In this document: one piece after another, positions 1-5,556 of the stretch
Layout: each line of letters starts with the position of its first letter
Position numbering within the stretch: the stretch's first letter is position 1
DNA from: Fidelibacterota bacterium
GTDB lineage: Bacteria; Fidelibacterota; Marinisomatia; Marinisomatales; UBA1611
Assembly (NCBI GenBank): GCA_002713885.1
Contig: PAVC01000019.1
Span: 13,094 to 18,649 of the forward strand
DNA: 5,556 nt
Direction of reading: 5' to 3'
The notes under the pieces: model-generated
What the model was told of the DNA's origin: nothing
Databases searched by the model: none
Seen by the model: only the letters and a program-made list of their open reading frames with translations
Translations under genes and position numbers: made by a program

Positions 1-792
1 CCTCAGTTTGGTTCAATCAAAATTGATTTTGACGATAGATTGCTCAGAAGTGATGAAAAACATGATCTCCTCAATTTGAAAGAAGATATTAGACAATTTT
101 ATCTTAACACAAGCTGGGACAAAGAATATAGTGATTTGGATATTCCACTTCATATTCAACTAATATTTGAAGGGGCAGCCTCAAAAGGAAATGTAAAAAC
201 ATATATCTGTAAAGCTTTATTCTCAAATGGTGGTGAGTTAAGATATTTTGACAAAGGCGTTCAATTTTATTATAGTACGGGTACTAGTCTTTATTTTGAC
301 CTAGTGCTATTTGAGCCTTTATCGGCATTTTTAGCATATTATGCACATATAATATTAGGTGGTGAAATCGACACATATGATTTTAAAGGCGGAAACGCAG
401 CATATGAAATAGCCAGAGATATTGGTCTAAGGGGGGCTGCCTCTGATTACCAGAAAGGCTGGGGGACAAGGATTAGTTTAGTAGATGATATAAGCAAAAA
501 CACGGGATTACGATCTGCTCGCTTATCATATTATATTGCAAAAGATCTAATAAATCAGGGTAACATTGAAGAAGCTGTGGAAGAATTTAATAATATGCTG
601 AACGGCTTAGAACAAAGCTACATTGATTTTAGAAGAGAGCAATCAACTCAATTTTTTATGAAAATACATTCTGAAACACTAGCAAAATTATTTAGCAAAA
701 TTGGCAGAAGAAATCTACTGGCTGATCTAAAACAGTTGGATCCAGATAATAACGAACTATACCAAATTTATTTAGATAAAATGTCTAAATAA
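1..792 (+). CDS. DUF4835 / PorD-like envelope protein, 5'-truncated by the window edge
   Basis: The frame is open from base 1 to the TAA at 790-792 and gives 263 residues. A TTG at 40 could be read as a start, but family-like sequence (FGSIKIDFDD) precedes it, so the true start, and probably a signal peptide, lies left of the window. Similarity to DUF4835 is recognised from memory: an early L-x-DIRQFYLNTSWD segment (about residues 27-40), the central block LSAFLAYYAHIILGGEID (107-124) followed by Y-D-F-KGGNAAYE, KGWGTR (151-156), a helical segment YYIAKDLINQGNIEEAVEEF (177-196), and a closing LKQLDPDNNELY. Family members are usually about 300 residues, so roughly 30-40 are missing. In Bacteroidota the family is annotated as type IX secretion protein PorD, and I recall it beside coaBC and recN. 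recN does not follow here, and coaBC cannot be seen. The 3' end overlaps the convergent glycosyltransferase by 25 nt. The family call is fairly sure; a role in secretion is inference. Confidence 0.75.
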   Translation, partial: PQFGSIKIDFDDRLLRSDEKHDLLNLKEDIRQFYLNTSWDKEYSDLDIPLHIQLIFEGAASKGNVKTYICKALFSNGGELRYFDKGVQFYYSTGTSLYFDLVLFEPLSAFLAYYAHIILGGEIDTYDFKGGNAAYEIARDIGLRGAASDYQKGWGTRISLVDDISKNTGLRSARLSYYIAKDLINQGNIEEAVEEFNNMLNGLEQSYIDFRREQSTQFFMKIHSETLAKLFSKIGRRNLLADLKQLDPDNNELYQIYLDKMSK

Positions 793-803
793 GTTCGTTT
801 TTT
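765..803 (+). terminator. Candidate intrinsic terminator overlapping both convergent stop codons
   Basis: Arms 768-776 (ttatttaga) and 784-792 (tctaaataa) are perfect reverse complements around the 7-nt loop taaaatg. In plus-strand RNA the stem extends to 765-776/784-795 with one G-U pair (767-793). Two bases later comes a T6 tract (798-803). The stop codon of the rightward gene (790-792) is the outer end of the right arm, and the stop of the leftward gene (complement of 768-770) is the outer end of the left arm. A competing outer stem, 751-758 (aacgaact) with 792-799 (agttcgtt), ends directly in the T tract. The inner stem is AT-rich and thus weak. Minus-strand RNA has no comparable U tract, so termination looks better for the rightward gene. 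Confidence 0.5.
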
Positions 804-1811
804 CAATAAATAATATTTGATAACTATAGAAAACTGCATCATATTTTTCATAATATTTTTATCTCTTAATTTTCTTATTTTTGAAAATTTATTTCGTTTT
901 CTAATGATCACTTGAGGATGAGTAACAATCCAAAACAACCCTCTTAAAATAGCTGTTAAATGCTTCCAGTCTAACATCAACATAGAATAAAAACATGCAA
1001 CTATTTCTAATATTATTCTTGGAATTCCAATAACAAAAATATTATAAATGGAATAATTGCTAAAAAGCATCAGCAATGAGTTTCTATGATTAAGATAATA
1101 TTTTTTATGAGTATACATTGGCAATGTCAGTGCATTTTTATGATAAACTATAGCGTTGGGATCAGCCCAAACCTTAAACCCCATAGCATATAATCTCCAG
1201 CACAGATCAATTTCTTCCATATGTGCAAAAAAAGTTTCATCAAATCCTCCTGCTTTTCGAAATAAATCCTTCCTAACCATAATACATGTTCCAGAAGCCC
1301 AAAAACATTTTTCTTTATTATCATATTGACCTTTGTCATTCTCCTGATAAGAAAAAAGTCTGCCTCTGGCAAAAGGAAAACAATAGATATCCATGTGTCC
1401 ACCTGATCCACCAGCATAGTCAAAGATATTCCTATCATAATAGTTCAAGATCTTTGGCTGTAATGCAGCAACCTCAGGGTTTGATTTCATGGTATCAACT
1501 AAGGAAGAAACCCAATTCTTTTCTTGGACAGTATCATTATTTAAAAAAATCAAATACTCGCCACTGGCGCTATCAGCGCCAATATTACAACCGCCTGCGT
1601 AACCATGATTTTTATCATTTTCGATTAATTTAATATTAGGATAATTAGACTTTACCCACTGAACACTATGATCACTTGAGGCATTATCAACTACAATGAT
1701 TTCAACATCAGGAAATTCTGTTGATGAAATTGATTGAAGACATTCAGATAGAATGTCTATGTTATTCCAATGTGGGATTACAATACTAACAATTGATTTT
1801 ATATCAGACAA
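768..1811 (-). CDS. Family 2 glycosyltransferase (rhamnosyltransferase-like)
   Basis: 347 residues. This is a GT-A fold, inverting family 2 enzyme expected to transfer a sugar from a nucleotide-sugar donor at the cytoplasmic face of the membrane. Motifs in order: VSIVIPHWNN (8-17, first beta strand and nucleotide site), VDNASSDHS (41-49), NHGYAGGCNIG (68-78), LNNDT (90-94, the DxD-like metal/donor motif in its usual NND form), WASGTCIMVRKDLF (171-184), and GGFDETFFAHMEEIDLCWR (188-206) containing the acidic residues of the catalytic region. This set matches the WbbL-like branch of family 2; donor and acceptor cannot be read from sequence. The C-terminal part has the usual YYLNHRN segment (238-244), a hydrophobic stretch at about 255-280 that may be membrane-associated, and a basic tail. 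The start is TTG at 1811: no ATG, GTG or TTG lies between it and the in-frame TAG at 1853-1851, and none occurs between it and the first core motif. An AGGA lies only 2 nt upstream, too close for a normal ribosome site. It starts 16 nt after the DUF2723 gene, so co-transcription is likely. Confidence 0.9.
   Translation of the reverse strand: MSDIKSIVSIVIPHWNNIDILSECLQSISSTEFPDVEIIVVDNASSDHSVQWVKSNYPNIKLIENDKNHGYAGGCNIGADSASGEYLIFLNNDTVQEKNWVSSLVDTMKSNPEVAALQPKILNYYDRNIFDYAGGSGGHMDIYCFPFARGRLFSYQENDKGQYDNKEKCFWASGTCIMVRKDLFRKAGGFDETFFAHMEEIDLCWRLYAMGFKVWADPNAIVYHKNALTLPMYTHKKYYLNHRNSLLMLFSNYSIYNIFVIGIPRIILEIVACFYSMLMLDWKHLTAILRGLFWIVTHPQVIIRKRNKFSKIRKLRDKNIMKNMMQFSIVIKYYLLKKRTYLDILSK
904..917. 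repeat. 14-bp exact direct repeat, copy 1 (copy 2 at 1668-1681)
   Basis: The 14-mer atgatcacttgagg occurs identically at 904-917 and 1668-1681, both within the glycosyltransferase gene and 764 nt apart. The copies are read in different frames (residues 299-303, PQVII, and 44-48, ASSDH), so this is not a protein-level duplication. It may be chance. Confidence 0.5.
1565..1581. repeat. GC-rich perfect hairpin inside the glycosyltransferase gene
   Basis: The arms tggcgct (1565-1571) and agcgcca (1575-1581) pair perfectly over 7 bp around a 3-nt loop. It is one of the most GC-rich short stretches in an AT-rich window. It lies in codons for residues 77-83 (IGADSAS), just after the GYAGG motif. A run of seven U follows in the mRNA about 15 nt later (complement of 1543-1549), too far away for a standard intrinsic terminator. 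Confidence 0.6.
1668..1681. repeat. 14-bp exact direct repeat, copy 2 (copy 1 at 904-917)
   Basis: Second identical copy of atgatcacttgagg, located in the codons of the conserved VDNASSDHS motif of the glycosyltransferase. The flanking bases differ on both sides from the other copy. Confidence 0.5.
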
Positions 1812-1827
1812 AATCCTATTTAATTCA

Positions 1828-4773
1828 CTAATCTTGGATACGTACTTCTTCTAATAATTTTTTGGCATTATTATCATTTGGGAATCTAGAGATCCAATTA
1901 ACCAAAACATCTTCAGCCTCTAAATACTGATCGGTTGATTTATATATATATACCAGAGAGGATACTATATCTGGGAAAGCTTTTTGCCATCTATTCCAGC
2001 GAGCAGTAGATACGGCACCTTTTGAAAAACCTTTAATTTTTACAATATTTTCCATTTTTATATATTCATTTTGCAAATCTGATAAAATATTAATTGCCAT
2101 TTCAGTATCATCAAGCTCTCTAAAATAAACATTCGCATATTCAACTTTGTTACTAGGGGATAAGCCACCCATTGATATTAATTCATCAAGGATATCTTTC
2201 ATGGAGTCTTTCCGATTAAGATCACCATATAATCTAGCAACCTGATAATGAAGATCCTCTGATGTTATAGGGATTGTTGATTCAGGAATATTAAATCTCA
2301 TTTGATCTAATACTGAAACTGCTTTTTCACTGAGATCAATTAGAGCATATTCATCAGGACTTTTCTTTCTTTTTTCTTGCTGATAATCCATATAGTATGT
2401 AACCGCAAGCTGCATATAAGCACTTCGATAATTTTGCAATAGTCGAATTACTTGATCATTATAATATATTTCATTATTTCCTAGATTTCTGAACAAATAT
2501 CCAGGAAGATATCCCCGGGACCAGTTTTTGTATTCTTCATCAATTGGACTATTAAAACCAGGCATTGTAAAATCCGTTGACCAATCATCAGGACCTATTT
2601 GTGTCATTAAGTTTTTATACATCATACTTTGGTCAACAGGGCTTGTTTTATGACTCTTAAGTTGAAATGTAAGTCCTTGCATATCTAAGTATGAGTCTAG
2701 CCCAATTCTATTTGACTGAGAAACTGTAACCGCAAAATATATTGGTACTTTCCAACCAGCATCTTTTATAATTCTCAATATCATGATATCCTGAACCCTC
2801 AACGCTTGTCCAGCAAAAGTAGGCTTCAGGCTCCACTCTATATATCCTTCATCATTTTCTGGATCATTTTTTACTGGAACCTGTACCTTCTTTTCTTCCC
2901 ACCTTTGCAATCTAGAGGTAATTGCATCAACCTGATTATCTGAAAGATTAATAAATTTTGTTTCATCTGGCCTGGCCTCTTTCCATTGCTTTATATACCA
3001 AGGGGTATTAAGAAGGCTTAGGTTTACAACGGCGACGTCTTTTCTAACATTTTCTACTTCTTGGAGATACCATAATGGGAACGTATCATTGTCACCATTT
3101 GTAAATAATATGCCATTTGGCCTTACAGATTGTAAAATATTATAACTGTAGTCCCATGCTACATAATTCCCAGATCTATCGTGGGAATGATAGTTTACAC
3201 TTAGCATCACACCAGGCATAAATAACATAATCAGAACAAGCATAATTGATATAAGCCTAGTTTTAACCTCTGTATTAATGATTTTAACTTGGATAAACTC
3301 TCCAATTGCAGCTACACCTGCACCAATCCAAATTGAAAAAGCAAAAAAACTTCCGACATAAGAATAATCTCGCTCTCTGGGTTGAGGGTCATCTTGGTTC
3401 AAATATATTATTATTGCATATCCCGTGAGTAGAAACAAAGACATGATAGTAAAGGACATCCTCTGATCCTTACTCCCATGGTATAACATGCCTAATAGTC
3501 CAATTATAAGCGCTAGCGGAAGCCCAAATTGAGACCAGTCCACCCCATCTTCTCTGCTATTTGCTCCCATAGGCGTCACTCCATCATCCGTAGATGAACC
3601 ACGACCAGCAAATTGCCATAAAAAATACCTGTTATACATTTTTTTAATCTGATAATTCCAGAAAAAATCCCATTGCTTATCCATATCGGTTTTTTTGTAC
3701 TGTGACTTCTGACGTGAAGAATAGGTCCCGTTATTTGCCGGTGGCCCAACAACTTCATACATTTGCCTTAGTCCTCTAAAGCGCCTTGGAAATTGACCGA
3801 CGCTACCGTATTGTTCTCTCTCAAGATATGATATCATAGATTCAACAGTCTCAGGATCATTTTCATCAATTGTTGGGTCCTGGTTTGATCGAATAAAAAT
3901 CAATGTATAGGTGGAATATCCAATCAGAATTAGTACTACAGATGTTGCGGCTACACTAAGTATGTGCTGTTTATTCATGATAGCCCAAACCATTAAAGCA
4001 AAAACTGAGAATATTAATAGTGCGGTGCCTCCTACACCTAAAAATCCCGCAGCCATTTTTGGCAAACCTTTAATAATACCATTATGTATTACAAAAAATA
4101 TGATCGTTGTTATTAATACATTAATACCGAAAGATCTCCATTCAACTTTGTATTTTCTAAAATATATTATTAAAGTGACAAATGGAATCGTTAGTAGGTT
4201 TAATAAATGCAGTCCTGTTGCAAGGCCTATCATATAGGCAATAATTAGAATATATCTTTCGTGGCCATTTTGATCAGCTTTTTCATTCCATAATAATATG
4301 AGCCAAACAACAATCGCAGTAAAAAATGTACTAAATGCATAAACCTCTGCCTCAACCGCATTAAACCAATGGCTATCAGTAAATGCAAACGTCAGGGCTC
4401 CAACGGCTCCGGCTCCAAATACAATCAATATGTCCGTTAAATTTTTTACTTTACCTCTCCAATGTGTGACTACCTTAACAATCGTTAGATATAGTAGCAT
4501 GACAGCCAAGGAACTAACAAGTGGAGAAATAATATTAACACGAAACGCAATGTCTTCATTAATTGGTATCATAGAAAAAATACGGCCAAGTAATAAAAAG
4601 AATGGGCTCCCGGGAGGGTGAGGTACTCCAAGTGTATGAGATACTGCAATAAATTCGCCGCAGTCCCAATATGAAACGGTAGGCGCCATCGTATCAAAGT
4701 AAATAACAAAGGTTATTAAAAAAATTATTAAGGCGACTAAACGATTTAGTCTTATGTATTTAATATCTATCAA
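1828..4773 (-). CDS. DUF2723 (TMEM260-like GT-C) polytopic membrane protein with C-terminal helical repeats
   Basis: 981 residues, a normal length for bacterial DUF2723 proteins. The N-terminal half has about twelve hydrophobic segments (roughly 11-28, 84-103, 115-132, 147-163, 173-205 as two, 214-232, 246-266, 272-294, 416-431, 440-458, 472-492, 505-526). The family signature is clear: WDCGEFI (36-42) then HPPGSPFF (52-59) in the first external loop, DSHWFNAVEAEVYAFS (133-148), TGLHLLN (186-192), DDPQPRERDYSYVG (461-474) and FTNGDNDTFPLWYL (557-570). Residues beyond about 527 are probably periplasmic, and about 780-975 reads as TPR-like helical repeats. The acidic residues D37/E40 sit where GT-C protein mannosyltransferases carry a catalytic acidic motif. 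Animal TMEM260, a distant relative, is a protein O-mannosyltransferase; the bacterial activity is unproven. The start is TTG at 4773, overlapping the upstream TGA (ttga): an in-frame TAA lies 6 nt upstream and the next Met (29) is past the first membrane segment. An AGAAGAAAG stretch upstream may serve as a weak ribosome site. It is probably translationally coupled to the DUF1844 gene. Confidence 0.92.
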   Translation of the reverse strand: MIDIKYIRLNRLVALIIFLITFVIYFDTMAPTVSYWDCGEFIAVSHTLGVPHPPGSPFFLLLGRIFSMIPINEDIAFRVNIISPLVSSLAVMLLYLTIVKVVTHWRGKVKNLTDILIVFGAGAVGALTFAFTDSHWFNAVEAEVYAFSTFFTAIVVWLILLWNEKADQNGHERYILIIAYMIGLATGLHLLNLLTIPFVTLIIYFRKYKVEWRSFGINVLITTIIFFVIHNGIIKGLPKMAAGFLGVGGTALLIFSVFALMVWAIMNKQHILSVAATSVVLILIGYSTYTLIFIRSNQDPTIDENDPETVESMISYLEREQYGSVGQFPRRFRGLRQMYEVVGPPANNGTYSSRQKSQYKKTDMDKQWDFFWNYQIKKMYNRYFLWQFAGRGSSTDDGVTPMGANSREDGVDWSQFGLPLALIIGLLGMLYHGSKDQRMSFTIMSLFLLTGYAIIIYLNQDDPQPRERDYSYVGSFFAFSIWIGAGVAAIGEFIQVKIINTEVKTRLISIMLVLIMLFMPGVMLSVNYHSHDRSGNYVAWDYSYNILQSVRPNGILFTNGDNDTFPLWYLQEVENVRKDVAVVNLSLLNTPWYIKQWKEARPDETKFINLSDNQVDAITSRLQRWEEKKVQVPVKNDPENDEGYIEWSLKPTFAGQALRVQDIMILRIIKDAGWKVPIYFAVTVSQSNRIGLDSYLDMQGLTFQLKSHKTSPVDQSMMYKNLMTQIGPDDWSTDFTMPGFNSPIDEEYKNWSRGYLPGYLFRNLGNNEIYYNDQVIRLLQNYRSAYMQLAVTYYMDYQQEKRKKSPDEYALIDLSEKAVSVLDQMRFNIPESTIPITSEDLHYQVARLYGDLNRKDSMKDILDELISMGGLSPSNKVEYANVYFRELDDTEMAINILSDLQNEYIKMENIVKIKGFSKGAVSTARWNRWQKAFPDIVSSLVYIYKSTDQYLEAEDVLVNWISRFPNDNNAKKLLEEVRIQD

Positions 4774-5096
4774 AGTTTAATCTTTCTTCTTTTTAATTTT
4801 TTTTGTTCCTTTTTGTCTTTACTAATATTTTTTTTCTTTTCATCTATCAAGTTGAGTTTTAGTTCACTAACTGTATTTATAAGCATTTGTTCCTCATAGT
4901 CCGTTAGACTACCTTTCATTTTTTCCTGTATCATATCTAATAAATCAATATAAAAGGACGCCTGTTCTATATTGACTTTGGATTTCTCTGTCATGGGGTT
5001 TTTTATCTTCCCTAGCGCAATCCACGCACTAGATTGGAAAGTCCCAACAAGATACATAAAAAGTTGTTCTTTTTTAGATAAAATCTCTTTATTCAT
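4770..5096 (-). CDS. DUF1844 family protein with a lysine-rich tail
   Basis: 108 residues, a usual size for this family. The DUF1844 pattern is recognised from memory and runs from about 12 to 84: LFMYLVGTFQSSAWIALGKI (12-31), NP-x-T (33-36), then VNIEQASFYIDLLDMIQEK (41-59), KGSLTDYEEQML (61-72) and a closing SELKLNLI helix. Family proteins are small, soluble and largely helical, and no biochemical function is established. Residues 85-108 form a basic tail with 13 Lys/Arg in 24, encoded by A-rich DNA that includes two A8 tracts on the coding strand (4835-4828 and 4804-4797). ATG at 5096 is the furthest possible start because an in-frame TAA lies 9 nt upstream; no good Shine-Dalgarno sequence is visible there. 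The stop overlaps the TTG start of the DUF2723 gene by 4 nt, so the two are almost certainly on one transcript. Phylogenetically the family is scattered and is not typical of core Bacteroidota. Confidence 0.85.
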   Translation of the reverse strand: MNKEILSKKEQLFMYLVGTFQSSAWIALGKIKNPMTEKSKVNIEQASFYIDLLDMIQEKMKGSLTDYEEQMLINTVSELKLNLIDEKKKNISKDKKEQKKLKRRKIKL

Positions 5097-5169
5097 TAAT
5101 AATTACTTTTAAAAATAAAAGCTGGGAAATTTATACTAGAGTACTGACATACAAAATAATAATAAGACC
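5097..5169. other. Short intergenic gap between recG and the DUF1844 gene
   Basis: 73 nt, strongly AT-rich. It contains a 6-bp inverted repeat, ctttta (5106-5111) and taaaag (5116-5121), around an AAAA loop. This repeat is made almost only of A-T pairs and is too weak to call a terminator. On the minus strand TATAAAT (5134-5128) resembles a -10 box, but no convincing -35 box lies at a suitable distance. No open reading frame or RNA gene is evident. Whether the downstream genes have their own promoter here cannot be decided from the sequence. Confidence 0.6.
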
Positions 5170-5556
5170 TTAATTTAGTTTAATTATATCTAATCTATCT
5201 TTATAATCTATCATAACGCGCTTCTTGATTAAAGCATGATTTTCAAGTTTTGGATCTTTATCAATAATATCAATTGCTAGTTTTCTTGCTTTTCTTATAA
5301 TTGGACCATCAGTTATCATATCCGCTATCTTATATTTTATGAATCCGCTCTGTTGATACCCAATGTAATCCCCTGGCCCTCGTAACATTAAATCTTCGTC
5401 AGCAATCCTAAAACCATCAGCGGTTTCCTCCATTATTCCTAATCTAGTAGCCGACTTTTCATTGGTGCCATGGTTTACTAGTATACAATAACTTTTTTCT
5501 GCACCTCGACCAACTCTACCACGGAGCTGGTGTAACTGAGTCAGTCCAAAACGCTC
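5170..5556 (-). CDS. recG: ATP-dependent DNA helicase RecG, C-terminal part (cut by the window edge)
   Basis: The frame is open from the right edge and gives the last 128 residues of a protein normally about 690-700 long. RecG is a superfamily 2 double-stranded DNA translocase that remodels stalled forks and branch-migrates Holliday junctions. The fragment begins with helicase motif VI, ERFGLTQLHQLRGRVGRG (fragment residues 1-18), whose arginines contact ATP. It continues through EETADGFRIADEDLMLRGPG (43-62), the RecG/Mfd TRG motif region, with YQQSG (67-71) in place of the TRQTG of E. coli, then YKIADMITD, equivalent to FKVADLLRD. An internal ATG at 5433 is not the start, because motif VI lies before it in frame. 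The gene ends with TAA at 5172-5170. A 73-nt non-coding gap follows before the DUF1844 gene, so it may or may not share that transcript. Confidence 0.95.
   Translation of the reverse strand, partial: ERFGLTQLHQLRGRVGRGAEKSYCILVNHGTNEKSATRLGIMEETADGFRIADEDLMLRGPGDYIGYQQSGFIKYKIADMITDGPIIRKARKLAIDIIDKDPKLENHALIKKRVMIDYKDRLDIIKLN

Noticed and set aside
1148..1438. 96-codon minus-strand open frame within the glycosyltransferase
   Set aside because: Same strand but a different frame from clear GT2 motifs that continue through the region; no sign of a frameshifted second gene.
1286..1633. 115-codon open frame on the plus strand
   Set aside because: It lies antisense within the well-supported glycosyltransferase gene, has no recognisable domain and has an unnatural composition rich in His, Gln and Tyr; an overlapping shadow.
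3911..4237. 108-codon open frame on the plus strand
   Set aside because: Antisense to membrane segments of the DUF2723 protein; shadow frame without family features.
4770..4804. Programmed frameshift fusing DUF1844 to DUF2723
   Set aside because: A -1 shift at the A8 tract would enter the DUF2723 frame but meets TAA at 4779-4777 before the TTG start, so no fusion can form.
5106..5121. Inverted repeat ctttta/taaaag as a recG terminator
   Set aside because: A 6-bp stem of almost only A-T pairs with no clear U tract beyond it; not stable enough to call.
5128..5154. Possible promoter (TATAAAT with TTGTAT upstream) for the DUF1844 gene
   Set aside because: The spacer is only about 13 nt and such boxes are common by chance in DNA this AT-rich.
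5170..5433. A separate 87-aa gene starting at ATG 5433
   Set aside because: The frame continues upstream to the window edge with helicase motif VI of RecG; the ATG is internal.

Overview
The window is AT-rich (about one third G+C by eye), densely coding and made of ordinary single-copy bacterial genes. It has no tRNA, rRNA, insertion sequence or CRISPR array. The gene mix points to the Fibrobacterota-Chlorobiota-Bacteroidota (FCB) group: a DUF4835/PorD-like protein and a long DUF2723 membrane protein are typical of that group. A DUF1844 protein is unusual for true Bacteroidota, so a relative such as the marine SAR406/Marinimicrobia lineage is my best guess. This taxonomic call is inference from family content and composition, not a database match.

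Layout. The left edge to 792 (+) holds the last 263 codons of a DUF4835/PorD-like protein whose start lies outside the window. Everything else is on the minus strand. Read in the direction of transcription from the right edge these are: the last 128 codons of recG (5556-5170), a 73-nt gap, a 108-aa DUF1844 protein (5096-4770), a 981-aa DUF2723 polytopic membrane protein (4773-1828) that overlaps it by 4 nt, and after 16 nt a 347-aa family 2 glycosyltransferase (1811-768). The glycosyltransferase and the DUF4835-like gene converge and overlap tail to tail by 25 nt.

How the genes may work together. The tight DUF1844-DUF2723-GT2 spacing suggests one transcript. DUF2723 is related to the GT-C protein O-mannosyltransferases (TMEM260 in animals), and GT2 is a cytoplasmic sugar transferase of the rhamnosyltransferase-like type. 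The pair could therefore build and transfer a glycan onto exported proteins. RecG (replication fork and recombination helicase) has no evident functional link and is probably just the upstream gene. The DUF4835/PorD-like protein belongs to the cell envelope and to type IX secretion in Bacteroidota.

The most striking non-coding feature is at the convergent junction. The 25-nt overlap of the two reading frames is a perfect inverted repeat (9-bp arms, 7-nt loop) with one gene's TAA stop at each outer end. A second inverted repeat and a T6 tract nest around it. I found no clear sign of a previously undescribed defence or mobile system.
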